From: Firmicutes bacterium UBA5010
Lineage (GTDB): Bacteria > Bacillota > Clostridia > Tissierellales > Sedimentibacteraceae
Direction of reading: 5' to 3'
Assembly: GCA_002396645.1 (NCBI GenBank)
Contig: DGYI01000011.1
Location: 34,175-75,358 of the forward strand
Length of the DNA stretch: 41,184 nt
Part shown: in pieces, positions 1-7,639 of the stretch
Layout of the letters: each line of letters begins with the position of its first letter
How positions within the stretch are numbered: the stretch's first letter is position 1
Notes under the pieces: generated by a model
Seen by the model: the letters and a program-made list of their open reading frames with translations, nothing else
Database searches by the model: none
Told to the model about the DNA's origin: nothing
Made by a program: the position numbers and the translations under genes

Positions 1-564
1 CGATTTTATTGTGAAAATATAAGAATACAAACTTATATATTAACTGCACTGCAATGTCTGGCCGGAATTCCTTCTGTTGTAATAGGACTTTTTGGATATT
101 CATTATTAATTGTTGGATTTGGTATAAGTAAAAGCCTATTAAGTGCTTCGATAACATTAACCATTATGATTATACCATTTATATCTATACGAATAAAAAA
201 AGCATTTGAGGAAACTTCAAGAGAACAATATATTGCATCCTTAAGTCTTGGGATTCCAAAGGGCTATACTATAATAAGGCTTGTTGCTCCCAATGCTTTT
301 AGAAATATAATGACATCCTTGGGATTAAGTATAGTCTTTGCTATGAGTGCAACAGCGCCAATTATGTTTACCGGAGCTGTTATAATCTCAGGTGTACCAA
401 CAAAGCTTTCAGATCCTTTTATGTCATTGCCATATCATTTATATGTTTTGGTTAATGAGGGATTATCAGCTGAAATGGCATATGGTACTGCCTTTGTATT
501 AATAGTAATAGTACTTTTAATAAATTTAACTTGCCATTTTATAGGCAGTTTTGAGGATAAGTAA
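1..564 (+). CDS. pstA: Phosphate-type ABC transporter permease, PstA-like (5' end missing)
   Basis: The reading frame is open from the first base of the window, so the N-terminal part lies upstream and only about 187 residues are seen. The segment GIPSVVIGLFGYSLL followed by a hydrophobic stretch, then EEALxxVP-like EETSREQYIASLSLGIPKG, is the EAA cytoplasmic loop typical of PstA-type permeases. The SATAPIMFTGA segment matches the conserved GETAPLLFTGA region. Three to four membrane segments remain. It would form the membrane channel of a PstSCAB phosphate importer together with the adjoining ATPase. The stop TAA abuts the ATG of the next gene, indicating translational coupling. Another small-anion substrate cannot be excluded because the binding protein is outside the window. 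Confidence 0.85.
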   Translation, partial: RFYCENIRIQTYILTALQCLAGIPSVVIGLFGYSLLIVGFGISKSLLSASITLTIMIIPFISIRIKKAFEETSREQYIASLSLGIPKGYTIIRLVAPNAFRNIMTSLGLSIVFAMSATAPIMFTGAVIISGVPTKLSDPFMSLPYHLYVLVNEGLSAEMAYGTAFVLIVIVLLINLTCHFIGSFEDK

Positions 565-1314
565 ATGAAAAATATTATTTTAAAAACCGAAAAATTATTT
601 GTAGATTATGAAAAATGTAACATTTTGAAAAATATAAATGTAGAATTTGAAAAAAATAAGATTACTGCTATTATAGGTCCATCCGGTTGTGGAAAATCTA
701 CATTTTTAAAGTCACTTAACAGAACTATTGAAGAATGCGGCGGGAAAATTAAAGGGAAAATTGAATTTAATAATTCAAATATAATGAATATACCTCTTGA
801 AAAGCTTAGAAGTTCTATTGGCATGGTTTTTCAAGATCCTGTAGTTTTTCCTTTCTCTATTTATAAAAATATGACTTATGCTCCAATTTATCATGGTGAA
901 AAGGATAAAGAAAAATTAAATGATATAGTTATTACAAATTTAAAAAAATCAGGTTTGTATGATGAAGTAAAGGATAATTTAGATATGCCTGCCAGGAAGC
1001 TTTCAGGAGGTCAGCAGCAACGTTTGGTAATAGCAAGATGTCTGACTGTGAACCCGGAAGTAATATTATTAGATGAACCTTGCTCTGCCTTAGATATAAA
1101 AAACACAGCAAATATTGAAAAAATGCTTTTGGAGTTAAAAAATGAATATACAATTATAATTGTAACTCACAATCTTGCTCAGGCAAAACGAATTGCTGAT
1201 TTTGTAATATATATGGAGGAGGGGGCAATAGTAGAAGTTGGAACTCCACATAATATTTTTAATGATCCTATTGACTCAAGAACAAAAGAATATATAATGT
1301 ATATGAAAAATTAA
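565..1314 (+). CDS. pstB: Phosphate ABC transporter ATP-binding protein PstB
   Basis: A 249-residue ABC ATPase of normal PstB length. Visible motifs are Walker A GPSGCGKST (residues 39-47), a Q-loop in GMVFQDPVVFPFSIYKN, the signature LSGGQQQR, Walker B VILLDEP and the switch histidine in IIVTHN. The stretch KSLNR after Walker A and the C-terminal IFNDPIDSRTKEYI are PstB hallmarks. It energises uptake through the permease encoded immediately upstream; the ATG directly follows that gene's stop codon. The protein would sit on the cytoplasmic face of the membrane. Confidence 0.9.
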   Translation: MKNIILKTEKLFVDYEKCNILKNINVEFEKNKITAIIGPSGCGKSTFLKSLNRTIEECGGKIKGKIEFNNSNIMNIPLEKLRSSIGMVFQDPVVFPFSIYKNMTYAPIYHGEKDKEKLNDIVITNLKKSGLYDEVKDNLDMPARKLSGGQQQRLVIARCLTVNPEVILLDEPCSALDIKNTANIEKMLLELKNEYTIIIVTHNLAQAKRIADFVIYMEEGAIVEVGTPHNIFNDPIDSRTKEYIMYMKN

Positions 1315-1331
1315 AGGTAATGAGGTGAAGT

Positions 1332-1802
1332 ATGATAAATATAAATATACCTAGTATAAAAAACTATTCCATTGAAAATATAGTATTTGATTATAATGGA
1401 ACCATTGCGGTAGAAGGTAAAATTGCAGATGCCACAAGAGAAAAGCTTGCTATTTTATGCAATATAGCTAATGTATATATTCTTACTGCTGATACATATG
1501 GTTCAGCTGCTAAAGAATGTGAAGGATTGAATTTGACATTAAAAACATTTCCTAAAGATAATGCAGCTGTTTATAAGAAAAAAATAGTTGAGGATATAGG
1601 AAAAGACAAAACCATATGCTTTGGTAACGGGTATAACGATATTAAAATGTTTGAAATTGCAGAGCTTGCTGTTGCTGTTTTGGAAAGAGAAGGAATGTGT
1701 GCTAAGCTATTAATGAATGCCGATGTAATAGTTAAATCCATTGAAGACGGAATTAATTTGTTGCTGAATACTAAAGCTTTAATTGCAACGCTTAGGGGAT
1801 AA
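1332..1802 (+). CDS. HAD-superfamily hydrolase, soluble P-type-ATPase-like
   Basis: A 156-residue protein beginning 17 bases after pstB, with the ribosome site GAGGTGAAG before ATG 1332. It has HAD motif I as FDYNGTIA, motif II as ILTAD, and motif III/IV as GNGYNDIKMFEIAELAVAV, resembling the P domain of P-type ATPases without membrane segments. Motif I is DxNGT rather than DxDGT, so the second acidic residue is Asn. This is common in the 'soluble P-type ATPase' group and may mean weak or altered phosphatase chemistry. Position suggests co-transcription with the phosphate transporter; its substrate is unknown. Confidence 0.75.
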   Translation: MININIPSIKNYSIENIVFDYNGTIAVEGKIADATREKLAILCNIANVYILTADTYGSAAKECEGLNLTLKTFPKDNAAVYKKKIVEDIGKDKTICFGNGYNDIKMFEIAELAVAVLEREGMCAKLLMNADVIVKSIEDGINLLLNTKALIATLRG

Positions 1803-1882
1803 GGTGTTTTTGTACCTTGTTATAATAAAAAATTGAAAAATCTGACACAATAATCATAAGCACCTCCAGCAATCCTATTTTA

Positions 1883-2196
1883 TTAAGATTGATTCCATTT
1901 GGCAGCCTTTTGCAGTGTTTCATTAATGAAATAATTCCTATCGGCTGTATATTTTTTCCTACCTAATATCATGAGGATATTCTGAAGCTAGTTTTATTTT
2001 TAGAGCTTCGTAGGTTTTTGCAACAAATGGATGGGCATTAAAATAATCACAAAAAATTATATGGTCATGCCAATACGCACTGTCAACCTTAAATGATGTG
2101 TATGTTATGTGTTGTAATCCTGTCATTCAGTTCTACATTCTTACCTATAGTAAATATCATATGTTCATCTAAAAACCAACCACGATTAGAAAATGG
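1883..2196 (-). pseudogene. Remnant of a GrpB/UPF0157-family gene
   Basis: Reading the minus strand from 2196 to 1883, three consecutive pieces in different frames match the C-terminal half of GrpB (UPF0157) proteins. First comes SNRGWFLDEHMIF followed by THNIHII, then YWHDHIIFCDYFNAHPF and YEALKIKLASEYPHD, then KKYTADRNYFINETL and the end KAAKWNQS. The characteristic order (RTHHLH-like, FRDYLRAHP-like, YxxLK, DRxxYTxxKxxFI) is intact, but at least two frameshifts and missing N-terminal residues make it non-functional. It directly follows the stop of the upstream minus-strand gene, so a deletion probably joined the two. Confidence 0.6.
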
Positions 2197-2919
2197 TTAT
2201 TCGGGACAGTTAAAGAAAAATGGATTTTCCAGTTCTCTTGTTTTCATCCCCATTTTTAATCCATGTCTATACAATGCTTTAGCATGTATCCTATCATGCC
2301 AAATAAACCTTCTGAGTATTTTGGTTTCTGTCCAACATTCACCATCAACCTCAAATACCTGGAAAGGTTTAGTAAAGTAATTATTATGTAGTAAATCCAT
2401 ACATTTTACACGATTTTCAATTAGTTTACCATTGTTAAAGCTCTCATTTATACCAATACGAGATGTATAATACCAGCTTACGACATCAATATGTAAAAGC
2501 ATTTCATAAGCAGTTGAAGGCGGCTTATCCAAAAATGATGATCTCAGTTTTTCAAGCTGTACCCAGTGTTTATCAGTTATGCTGTTATACAATTTCAAAA
2601 CACAGTTTGCGGATAACAATGCCAATCCAATCCATCTATTAAACTCGCCTTCGGAAAGACGCTGACGGTCACTGTCAAGTAATATTTCGGAATCTGCATC
2701 ATTAATTTGCAGATCATCCTTGGCCTTTACTCTCTTTACAATATTAATATCAGTTTGCGATATTGTTAAATCGGCCCACTTTTTATAATCAAATAATTCT
2801 TGTTTTGCCTTACTAAAAGCAATCTCTTCGGTTTCTCCTCTTGTATACGCCCCGGGATAGCATGGGAATTGCATAAGGATACCATTTTTGTTGTATTCAG
2901 ATATTAACTCAATTGCCAT
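2197..2919 (-). CDS. Hypothetical protein with HicB-like N-terminus and DinB-like C-terminus
   Basis: A 240-residue soluble protein. I chose ATG 2919 rather than the ATG 30 bases upstream because AGGCGGTG lies at the right distance before it. The first 45 residues (FPCYPGAYTRGETEEIAFSKAKQEL) resemble the HicB antitoxin fold, where a substrate-mimic strand is followed by GxTxEEAxxxA. The rest is helical and ends with FIWHDRIHAKALYRHG, reminiscent of DinB-superfamily four-helix proteins with a late HDxxH-type metal motif. No HicA toxin gene lies beside it. Function is unknown; both domain calls are by eye and should be treated as tentative. Confidence 0.5.
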   Translation of the reverse strand: MAIELISEYNKNGILMQFPCYPGAYTRGETEEIAFSKAKQELFDYKKWADLTISQTDINIVKRVKAKDDLQINDADSEILLDSDRQRLSEGEFNRWIGLALLSANCVLKLYNSITDKHWVQLEKLRSSFLDKPPSTAYEMLLHIDVVSWYYTSRIGINESFNNGKLIENRVKCMDLLHNNYFTKPFQVFEVDGECWTETKILRRFIWHDRIHAKALYRHGLKMGMKTRELENPFFFNCPE

Positions 2920-2965
2920 ATCACACCGCCTAATATAAATACTACTCACAATCTCATTATAGCAA

Positions 2966-3024
2966 AAACTTGACGAAAAAACAATCTACGCTTTGCAAGC
3001 GTAGATTGTTTTTTCGTCAAGTTT
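2966..3024. terminator. Perfect 28-bp inverted repeat; bidirectional terminator
   Basis: The arms 2966-2993 and 2997-3024 are exact reverse complements with a 3-base loop. The inner stem (AATCTACGC and its complement) is flanked by A6 and T6 runs, giving a terminator shape in both directions. It starts five bases beyond the encoded CCA of the minus-strand tRNA and lies just upstream of the minus-strand gene at 2919, so it most likely ends the tRNA transcript. Confidence 0.75.
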
Positions 3025-3028
3025 CATT

Positions 3029-3110
3029 TGGTACCGGTGGTGGGATTTGAACCCACATGGTTTCCCGCACGATTTTGAGTCGTGTACGTCTGCCGTTCCG
3101 TCACACCGGC
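3029..3110 (-). tRNA. tRNA-Leu (anticodon CAA)
   Basis: The minus strand folds into an 82-nt tRNA with a 7-bp acceptor stem (GCCGGTG pairing with CACCGGT, one G-U), a D arm with the leucine-type ACGGAACGGCAGACG, the anticodon stem CACGA/TCGTG with loop CTCAAAA (anticodon CAA), a short variable arm, a T arm GTGGGTTCAAATCCCAC and an encoded 3' ACCA. The long class II layout and D-loop sequence support leucine. Confidence 0.93.
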
Positions 3111-3200
3111 GTAAAATAATCACTTGTATATAGTAGCATAACTGGCTAAATAAATCAATAGTTTTTTAAAAAAAATTGTAATTTTTGTTTATTTAATTAT

Positions 3201-3273
3201 ATGATATAATATGCGTAGCATATTAGCAATGGCTCAGCTTGCTGAGACTATGATATAATATGTGCAGCATATT
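3201..3273 (+). repeat. Tandem promoter-like repeat with intervening hairpin
   Basis: Two 24-base copies (3201-3224 and 3250-3273) differ at two positions. Each carries the extended -10 TGATATAAT followed by a small inverted repeat around AATATGC/GCATATT. Between them CTCAGC-TT-GCTGAG forms a perfect 6-bp hairpin. The block sits 50-120 bases upstream of the P-loop gene at 3322 and probably supplies its promoter. Confidence 0.5.
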
Positions 3274-3321
3274 TTAAATGTCTCATCTTGTCAAAAATAT
3301 AAAGTATATAGTGAGGAATTT

Positions 3322-3897
3322 ATGAAAAAACATATTATTATTTCAGGTGTACCGCGTGCAGGGAAAAGTACAATTTCACAAATGATTTCCAAAACATTTG
3401 GTTATCAGCATGTCAGCATGGATTCAATTATTGCCGGTATTGAAAATATATTTCCCGAAACGGGAATCGACTCTGATGCTGATGTTCCTGCCCTGGATAA
3501 TATCACCAACATAAGCTCTAAGATGTCACGATTTATCCGTGAAATGATTGATAGCGGTGAGTATGATGAATGTGACTATGGAATGGTAATTGATATATAT
3601 CAACTTTTACCTCAAGACTATGTACGCTGCATAGATTCTTCCGTTTGCGATATTTATTACTTTATAACGGCTGATGTTACTCCTGAGGAAAGATTCCAAA
3701 TATTAAAAGAAAATGATACACCAAAGGATTATACATACTATATATCTGACGAAGAAAACTATGATAGCTGCTTTGAAATTGTAGATATCAGTAAAATAAT
3801 GAAAGAACAATGTATACTGCACGGATTACCCTTCTTTGAAACCTCAAAAAATAGAGAAAGTATAATAAATTCATTTATACAATCCTTATATGAATAA
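3322..3897 (+). CDS. P-loop NTPase, small nucleotide-kinase-like
   Basis: A 191-residue protein. ATG 3322 is preferred over an upstream in-frame ATG because GTGAGGA precedes it and MKKHIIISGVPRAGKST puts the Walker A motif (GVPRAGKST) right after the first strand, as in adenylate-kinase-fold enzymes. A DYGMVIDI segment could be the Walker B strand, and a later helical region ends the protein. No membrane segment or signal is present. Family relatives phosphorylate small molecules; the substrate here is not evident. It stands alone, downstream of a repeated promoter-like element. Confidence 0.65.
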   Translation: MKKHIIISGVPRAGKSTISQMISKTFGYQHVSMDSIIAGIENIFPETGIDSDADVPALDNITNISSKMSRFIREMIDSGEYDECDYGMVIDIYQLLPQDYVRCIDSSVCDIYYFITADVTPEERFQILKENDTPKDYTYYISDEENYDSCFEIVDISKIMKEQCILHGLPFFETSKNRESIINSFIQSLYE

Positions 3898-4043
3898 AAT
3901 AATACGAATATACTTTTAAAGGATAATCAGCATAATTGATTATGAGGTATGAGAAAAATTAAGGTATAAGTTAAAATAACATTAAATATGGTGAATATTT
4001 CAGTATAATATTATGAAAGATAAACTTAAGGAGTGTGATAAAA

Positions 4044-4715
4044 GTGACAAAAAATGAGATTCTTGCAATGCTTTGTGATTTAGGCAACGAAAAACGAAAA
4101 CAAATGTACATAAAAAATGGTGCAGGTGAAAATACTTACGGTGTTTTACTTGGAGAATTGCGTAAATTGGCAGGTAAATTAGGAAAAAATCATGAACTGG
4201 CATTAGATCTTTGGCATAGTCAGAATACGGAGGCTCAATGGATTGCATGTATGATTATTGATGTAAAAAGTCTAAGCTTGGATGAAGTGCGAGATATGGT
4301 TTCTTCATTAAGCTATCCTGATTTGATTGATAAATTTATCAATGAAGTTATATACAATCACAAGGATGCGGATATTCTTGCAAAAGAATGGTCGGTTTTG
4401 GATAAGGATAACTTAGGCAGAGCAGGCTGGAAACTGATTGTTAATCAAATATCTGATGATAAATTAACAAATGATGAACTGGAAGAGATTCTTATAAGGA
4501 TTGAAGCTGAATTGCAAACTGTGAGTCCGGGAAAACAATGGGCAATGAACCACGCTTTGTGTGAAATAGGTATATGCTATCCGCAATTTACCGAAAGATG
4601 CATCGCTCTTGGCGAAGCTTTGGGAGTGTACCGAGATTTGAAGGTACCTAAAGGCTGTACTTCTGCTTATGCTCCAAACTGGATTAATGCAGTTATAAAG
4701 AAAAAAAAGAAATAG
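4044..4715 (+). CDS. AlkD-like DNA alkylation repair protein (HEAT repeats)
   Basis: A 223-residue all-helical protein. Start GTG 4044 is favoured because AAGGAG at 4028-4033 is too close to the alternative GTG 4035. The sequence LALDLWHSQNTEAQWIACMII followed by repeated helical pairs and LAKEWSVLDKDNLGRAGWKLI matches the HEAT-like repeat architecture of AlkD/AlkC DNA glycosylases, which remove alkylated purines by holding DNA in a concave groove. The catalytic aspartate cannot be assigned confidently by eye. The very basic tail (KKKKK) is consistent with DNA binding. It appears monocistronic. Confidence 0.65.
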   Translation: MTKNEILAMLCDLGNEKRKQMYIKNGAGENTYGVLLGELRKLAGKLGKNHELALDLWHSQNTEAQWIACMIIDVKSLSLDEVRDMVSSLSYPDLIDKFINEVIYNHKDADILAKEWSVLDKDNLGRAGWKLIVNQISDDKLTNDELEEILIRIEAELQTVSPGKQWAMNHALCEIGICYPQFTERCIALGEALGVYRDLKVPKGCTSAYAPNWINAVIKKKKK

Positions 4716-4748
4716 AAGCATAGAAATATCAGTTATTAAAATAAAAAC

Positions 4749-4783
4749 GGACTTTATTCCATTTTTAACTTGGGATAAAGTCC
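4749..4783 (-). terminator. 12-bp hairpin with T-run on the minus strand
   Basis: The arms GGACTTTATTCC and GGGATAAAGTCC pair over 12 bp with one G-U and an 11-base loop. On the minus strand the stem is followed by GTTTTTATTTT, terminator-like. On the plus strand no T-run follows, yet it lies 34 bases after the AlkD-like stop. It also marks the left edge of the G+C-richer island. Confidence 0.4.
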
Positions 4784-4828
4784 ATCACCATATATAATGT
4801 AAGGTATAGAGAAAAAATATGGGTAAAT

Positions 4829-5014
4829 ATGGAATATATGTCTGCCCCGGAAGCTGCAAAAAAGTGAGGTATTTCAGAGCGACGAGTACAAAAACTTTGT
4901 GAAGAAAATAGAATACCGGGTGTTGTACGTTTTAGCCGTATGTGGCTGATACAAAAGGACGCTGAATAGCCTGTTGATGGTCGAAAAAGGAAATTAAAGT
5001 TGAGCGAAATTTGA
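4829..5014 (+). pseudogene. Broken excisionase-type helix-turn-helix gene
   Basis: The frame starting at ATG 4829 reads MEYMSAPEAAKK, a stop, GISERRVQKLCEENRIPG, VVRFSRMWLIQKDAE, a stop, PVDGRKRKLKLSEI. This is the small MerR/excisionase-like HTH family common on integrative elements, in which the first position is normally Trp (KKWGIS) and the second Lys (EKPxDGR). TGA at 4865-4867 and TAG at 4967-4969 replace them, so the gene is inactivated by two point mutations. It lies directly before the two-component genes and suggests that the island came in on a mobile element. Confidence 0.7.
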
Positions 5015-5065
5015 GATTTGTATTTTAATATTTTGAAGATATGCGACGAAAAGAGGAATATTGGT

Positions 5066-5740
5066 ATGAATGAAAAAATCCTATTGGTAGACGATGAAAA
5101 AGGCATTGTTGTCATGATGAAAAATTACTTTGAAATGTCAGGCTATCAAGTTTATACCGCCTATAACGGCAAAGAAGCTCTGCAAAAAGTAACATATAAT
5201 CCCGATATTATTTTATTGGACATCAATATGCCTGACATAGATGGGCTGACGGTCTGCCAACGTATTCGGGAAAATATCTCATGCCCTATACTATTTTTGA
5301 CCGCTCGAATTGAAACGAGTGATAAAATCAAGGGTTTTCAAGTCGGAGCAGATGATTATATAGTAAAACCATTTGACCTTGACGAGCTAGGCGCAAGAGT
5401 AGCCGCCCATTTACGGCGCGAAAACCGCAGACAGGAACATGCTGTTTGCCGGTTCTTCGGAGAAATGACAATCGACTATTCCAAACGGAGCGTTACAATC
5501 GACAATACCCCTGTCAGCCTTTCAAAAAAGGAATTTGACATTGTGGAACTGCTTTCCCAAAACGCCGGACAGGTTTTTGACAGAGAACGGATTTATGAAA
5601 CCGTATGGGGGTTGGAGGGTGATGGGAGCAGCGACACCATCATGGAGCATATCCGCAAGATACGGGTAAAATTCACAGGGTTGACGATACACAATTATAT
5701 TGAAACTGTTTGGGGGGTGGGCTACAAATGGAATGGTTAA
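5066..5740 (+). CDS. OmpR/PhoB-family response regulator
   Basis: A 224-residue two-domain regulator. ATG 5066 is chosen for the AGAGGA site before it and because LLVDDEKG then starts at the usual place. The receiver domain (residues 1-120) has the acidic pair DDE, the phospho-acceptor Asp in LLDINMPDIDG, Thr in LTAR and Lys in IVKPFD. The C-terminal winged helix (about 130-222) contains LSKKEFDIVELLSQNAGQV and ends in the wing VWGVGYKW. It is phosphorylated by the histidine kinase whose gene overlaps its 3' end and presumably controls the ABC exporter genes downstream. The region is richer in G+C than the flanks. Confidence 0.92.
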   Translation: MNEKILLVDDEKGIVVMMKNYFEMSGYQVYTAYNGKEALQKVTYNPDIILLDINMPDIDGLTVCQRIRENISCPILFLTARIETSDKIKGFQVGADDYIVKPFDLDELGARVAAHLRRENRRQEHAVCRFFGEMTIDYSKRSVTIDNTPVSLSKKEFDIVELLSQNAGQVFDRERIYETVWGLEGDGSSDTIMEHIRKIRVKFTGLTIHNYIETVWGVGYKWNG

Positions 5741-6903
5741 AAAGCAAAAGTCTGAAACAATCATTTTTCATTATCAGTAGTCTATTCCTTTGTGCAGGAT
5801 TGTTATTATCTGTTATGTCTTTTATGCTATGTATCAATCTAAGAAATGATATTGAACCCTATCCTAAATATGAAATCTCACTGGACGAAAGCGGCAATAT
5901 AGCTTCATCTGATAAAGCGAACACCGATACGGAATTAGAAAACAACAATGCGCACAATACTCAAATTATATTTCTGAATATACTTCAATTCGTGTTGCCT
6001 GTTTTATTTGTTATCCTTTCTTTGGTATTAGCCGACATTGTATTTTACAGACTTAAATTGAAAAAGCCGCTTTTAGTTTTACAAAGTAGTGCGGAACGTA
6101 TACGTCATCAAGACTTGGATTTTGAAATCAAAAAATGTGCAGATGATGAATTAGGTATGCTTTGTAGTGCATTTGAGAAAATGAGAATAGAGCTTTTGAA
6201 TAATAATCGTAAGCTTTGGCGGCAAATAGAAGAACGGAAACGACTGAACGCTGCTTTTTCCCATGATTTAAGAAATCCCGTGACCGTCCTAAAAGGAAGC
6301 ACTACTTTACTAAAAAAGAAGCTGAAAAACGGAAATTTTGATAATGAAAATGTGGAAGAAACCATTTCTTTGATTGGGCAATATACAAACAGGATTGAGG
6401 GTTATATAGAAGCCATGACTACGGCACAAAAGTTAGAAGATTGGAAGTGCTCTCCCTCATCTGTAAATTGGTCTGTACTAACGAATGAATTAGAACACAG
6501 CTTATCATTTTTAAGCGAAGATATGGGAAAAAAAATCATATTTTCCTTTAATGACACAGACAGTAAATTATTTGTAGATAGGACGATTATTCAGAATGTT
6601 GCAGAAAACCTTGTAAACAATGCGCTGCGATATGCTAATACCGTTGTAAATGTAGAATTATCGCATAAAAATGAGGAAATGATGATAAGTATATTTGACG
6701 ATGGTTTAGGCTTTTCGTCGGCTATTCTACAAAAGGGCGCAGCACCATTTTTAAGGGACGGTGACGCCGCCAAACAAGAGCATTTCGGCATGGGGCTTTA
6801 TATTTGCCGATTACTTTGTGAGAAGCATGGCGGAAATCTTGTAATTGAAAATACCGCAAACGGAGCAAAAGTAACCGCTTCCTTTCAAATTTTGAAACCT
6901 TGA
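5728..6903 (+). CDS. Membrane sensor histidine kinase
   Basis: A 391-residue kinase. ATG 5728 is preceded by GGGGGGTGG and overlaps the regulator gene by 13 bases, implying coupled translation. Two membrane helices (about residues 12-36 and 80-105) bracket a short extracytoplasmic loop of some 45 residues. A HAMP-like linker follows, then the H-box FSHDLRNPVTVLKG, N-box NLVNNALRYA, G1 box DDGLGFS and G2 box GMGLYICRLLCEKHGG. The small sensor loop resembles kinases that sense through a partner ABC transporter rather than binding a ligand directly; that is inference from gene order. Confidence 0.9.
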   Translation: MEWLKSKSLKQSFFIISSLFLCAGLLLSVMSFMLCINLRNDIEPYPKYEISLDESGNIASSDKANTDTELENNNAHNTQIIFLNILQFVLPVLFVILSLVLADIVFYRLKLKKPLLVLQSSAERIRHQDLDFEIKKCADDELGMLCSAFEKMRIELLNNNRKLWRQIEERKRLNAAFSHDLRNPVTVLKGSTTLLKKKLKNGNFDNENVEETISLIGQYTNRIEGYIEAMTTAQKLEDWKCSPSSVNWSVLTNELEHSLSFLSEDMGKKIIFSFNDTDSKLFVDRTIIQNVAENLVNNALRYANTVVNVELSHKNEEMMISIFDDGLGFSSAILQKGAAPFLRDGDAAKQEHFGMGLYICRLLCEKHGGNLVIENTANGAKVTASFQILKP

Positions 6904-6928
6904 GGGATTTTTGAGATTTATATTTTAT

Positions 6929-6964
6929 ACTCTCCTTATAACGAAAAAAGGAGAGTGTTTTTTT
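6929..6964 (+). promoter_or_regulatory. Terminator-like hairpin sequestering a ribosome site
   Basis: ACTCTCCTT (6929-6937) pairs perfectly with AAGGAGAGT (6948-6956), followed by G and seven T, after which ATG 6965 starts at once. The AAGGAG in the 3' arm is the only ribosome site for the exporter ATPase. The structure could therefore both stop transcription and hide the ribosome site. Confidence 0.65.
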
Positions 6965-7639
6965 ATGAATATTGAAGCAAAAGAGCTTTCAAAAATTTAC
7001 GGTAGCGGCGAAAACCAAATTGTCGCACTTAATAAGGCTAACTTGGAAATTGCGGCGAATGATTTTATATCTATTATGGGTCCGTCTGGCAGCGGTAAAA
7101 GTACGCTTCTACACCTACTGTCCGGTCTTGATAAGCCCACGGCAGGAGAACTTACCTATGATGGAAAAAATATTTATAGTTTTAACGATAAGGAGCTTTC
7201 AGCATTTCGCAGACAGCGTATTGGATTTATTTTTCAACAATTCAATTTACTTCCCGTCCTAACAGCAAAGGAAAATATCATCATGCCGCTGCTTCTCAAT
7301 AAGAAGCAGCCGGAGGAAACCTATCTTAAAAATCTAACTGACCTCTTGGGAATTAGTGACCGTCTAACCCATTTACCTCATGAACTGTCGGGAGGACAAC
7401 AACAGCGCGTAGCGATTGCCCGTGCACTCATTGCACGGCCAGATACTATCTTTGCAGACGAACCAACAGGAAATCTTGATAGTAAAAGCGGTGGCGAAGT
7501 TATGGAACTGCTAAATAATATTTGGCATAAAATGGGGAAAGCCCTTGTTATCATCACACATGACACCCAGATTGCACGAATGGCAGACAGGCAATTTGTC
7601 ATTGTAGACGGCGTACTTTCGGAGGTGAAGGCAAGATGA
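6965..7639 (+). CDS. MacB/LolD-type ABC transporter ATP-binding protein
   Basis: A 224-residue ATPase of the MacB/LolD/FtsE type. ATG 6965 is selected because MNIEAKELSKIYG is the normal family start. Walker A is MGPSGSGKSTLLH, the Q-loop is in IGFIFQQFNLLP, the signature is LSGGQQQRVAIARAL, Walker B with D-loop is TIFADEPTGNLDSKSG, and the switch histidine is in IITHD. Its TGA stop overlaps the permease ATG (ATGA at 7636). Such modules export peptides or act as mechanotransmitters that counter cell-envelope antibiotics. The linked two-component system suggests an inducible envelope-stress or peptide-resistance exporter. Confidence 0.92.
   Translation: MNIEAKELSKIYGSGENQIVALNKANLEIAANDFISIMGPSGSGKSTLLHLLSGLDKPTAGELTYDGKNIYSFNDKELSAFRRQRIGFIFQQFNLLPVLTAKENIIMPLLLNKKQPEETYLKNLTDLLGISDRLTHLPHELSGGQQQRVAIARALIARPDTIFADEPTGNLDSKSGGEVMELLNNIWHKMGKALVIITHDTQIARMADRQFVIVDGVLSEVKAR

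Noticed and set aside
2093..2380. A 95-residue plus-strand frame
   Set aside because: It is the complement of the GrpB remnant and the HicB/DinB-like gene, both of which show real protein similarity on the other strand.
3201..3273. A CRISPR array
   Set aside because: Only two imperfect copies are present, with no regular spacers or cas genes; no CRISPR was seen anywhere in the window.
5010..6930. TTGAGATTTGTATTTTA at about 5011 and TTGAGATTTATATTTTA at about 6911 as a meaningful direct repeat
   Set aside because: The 16 of 17 match is AT-rich and one copy lies in the dead HTH gene's tail; it may be chance or a shared regulator site, too weak to call.
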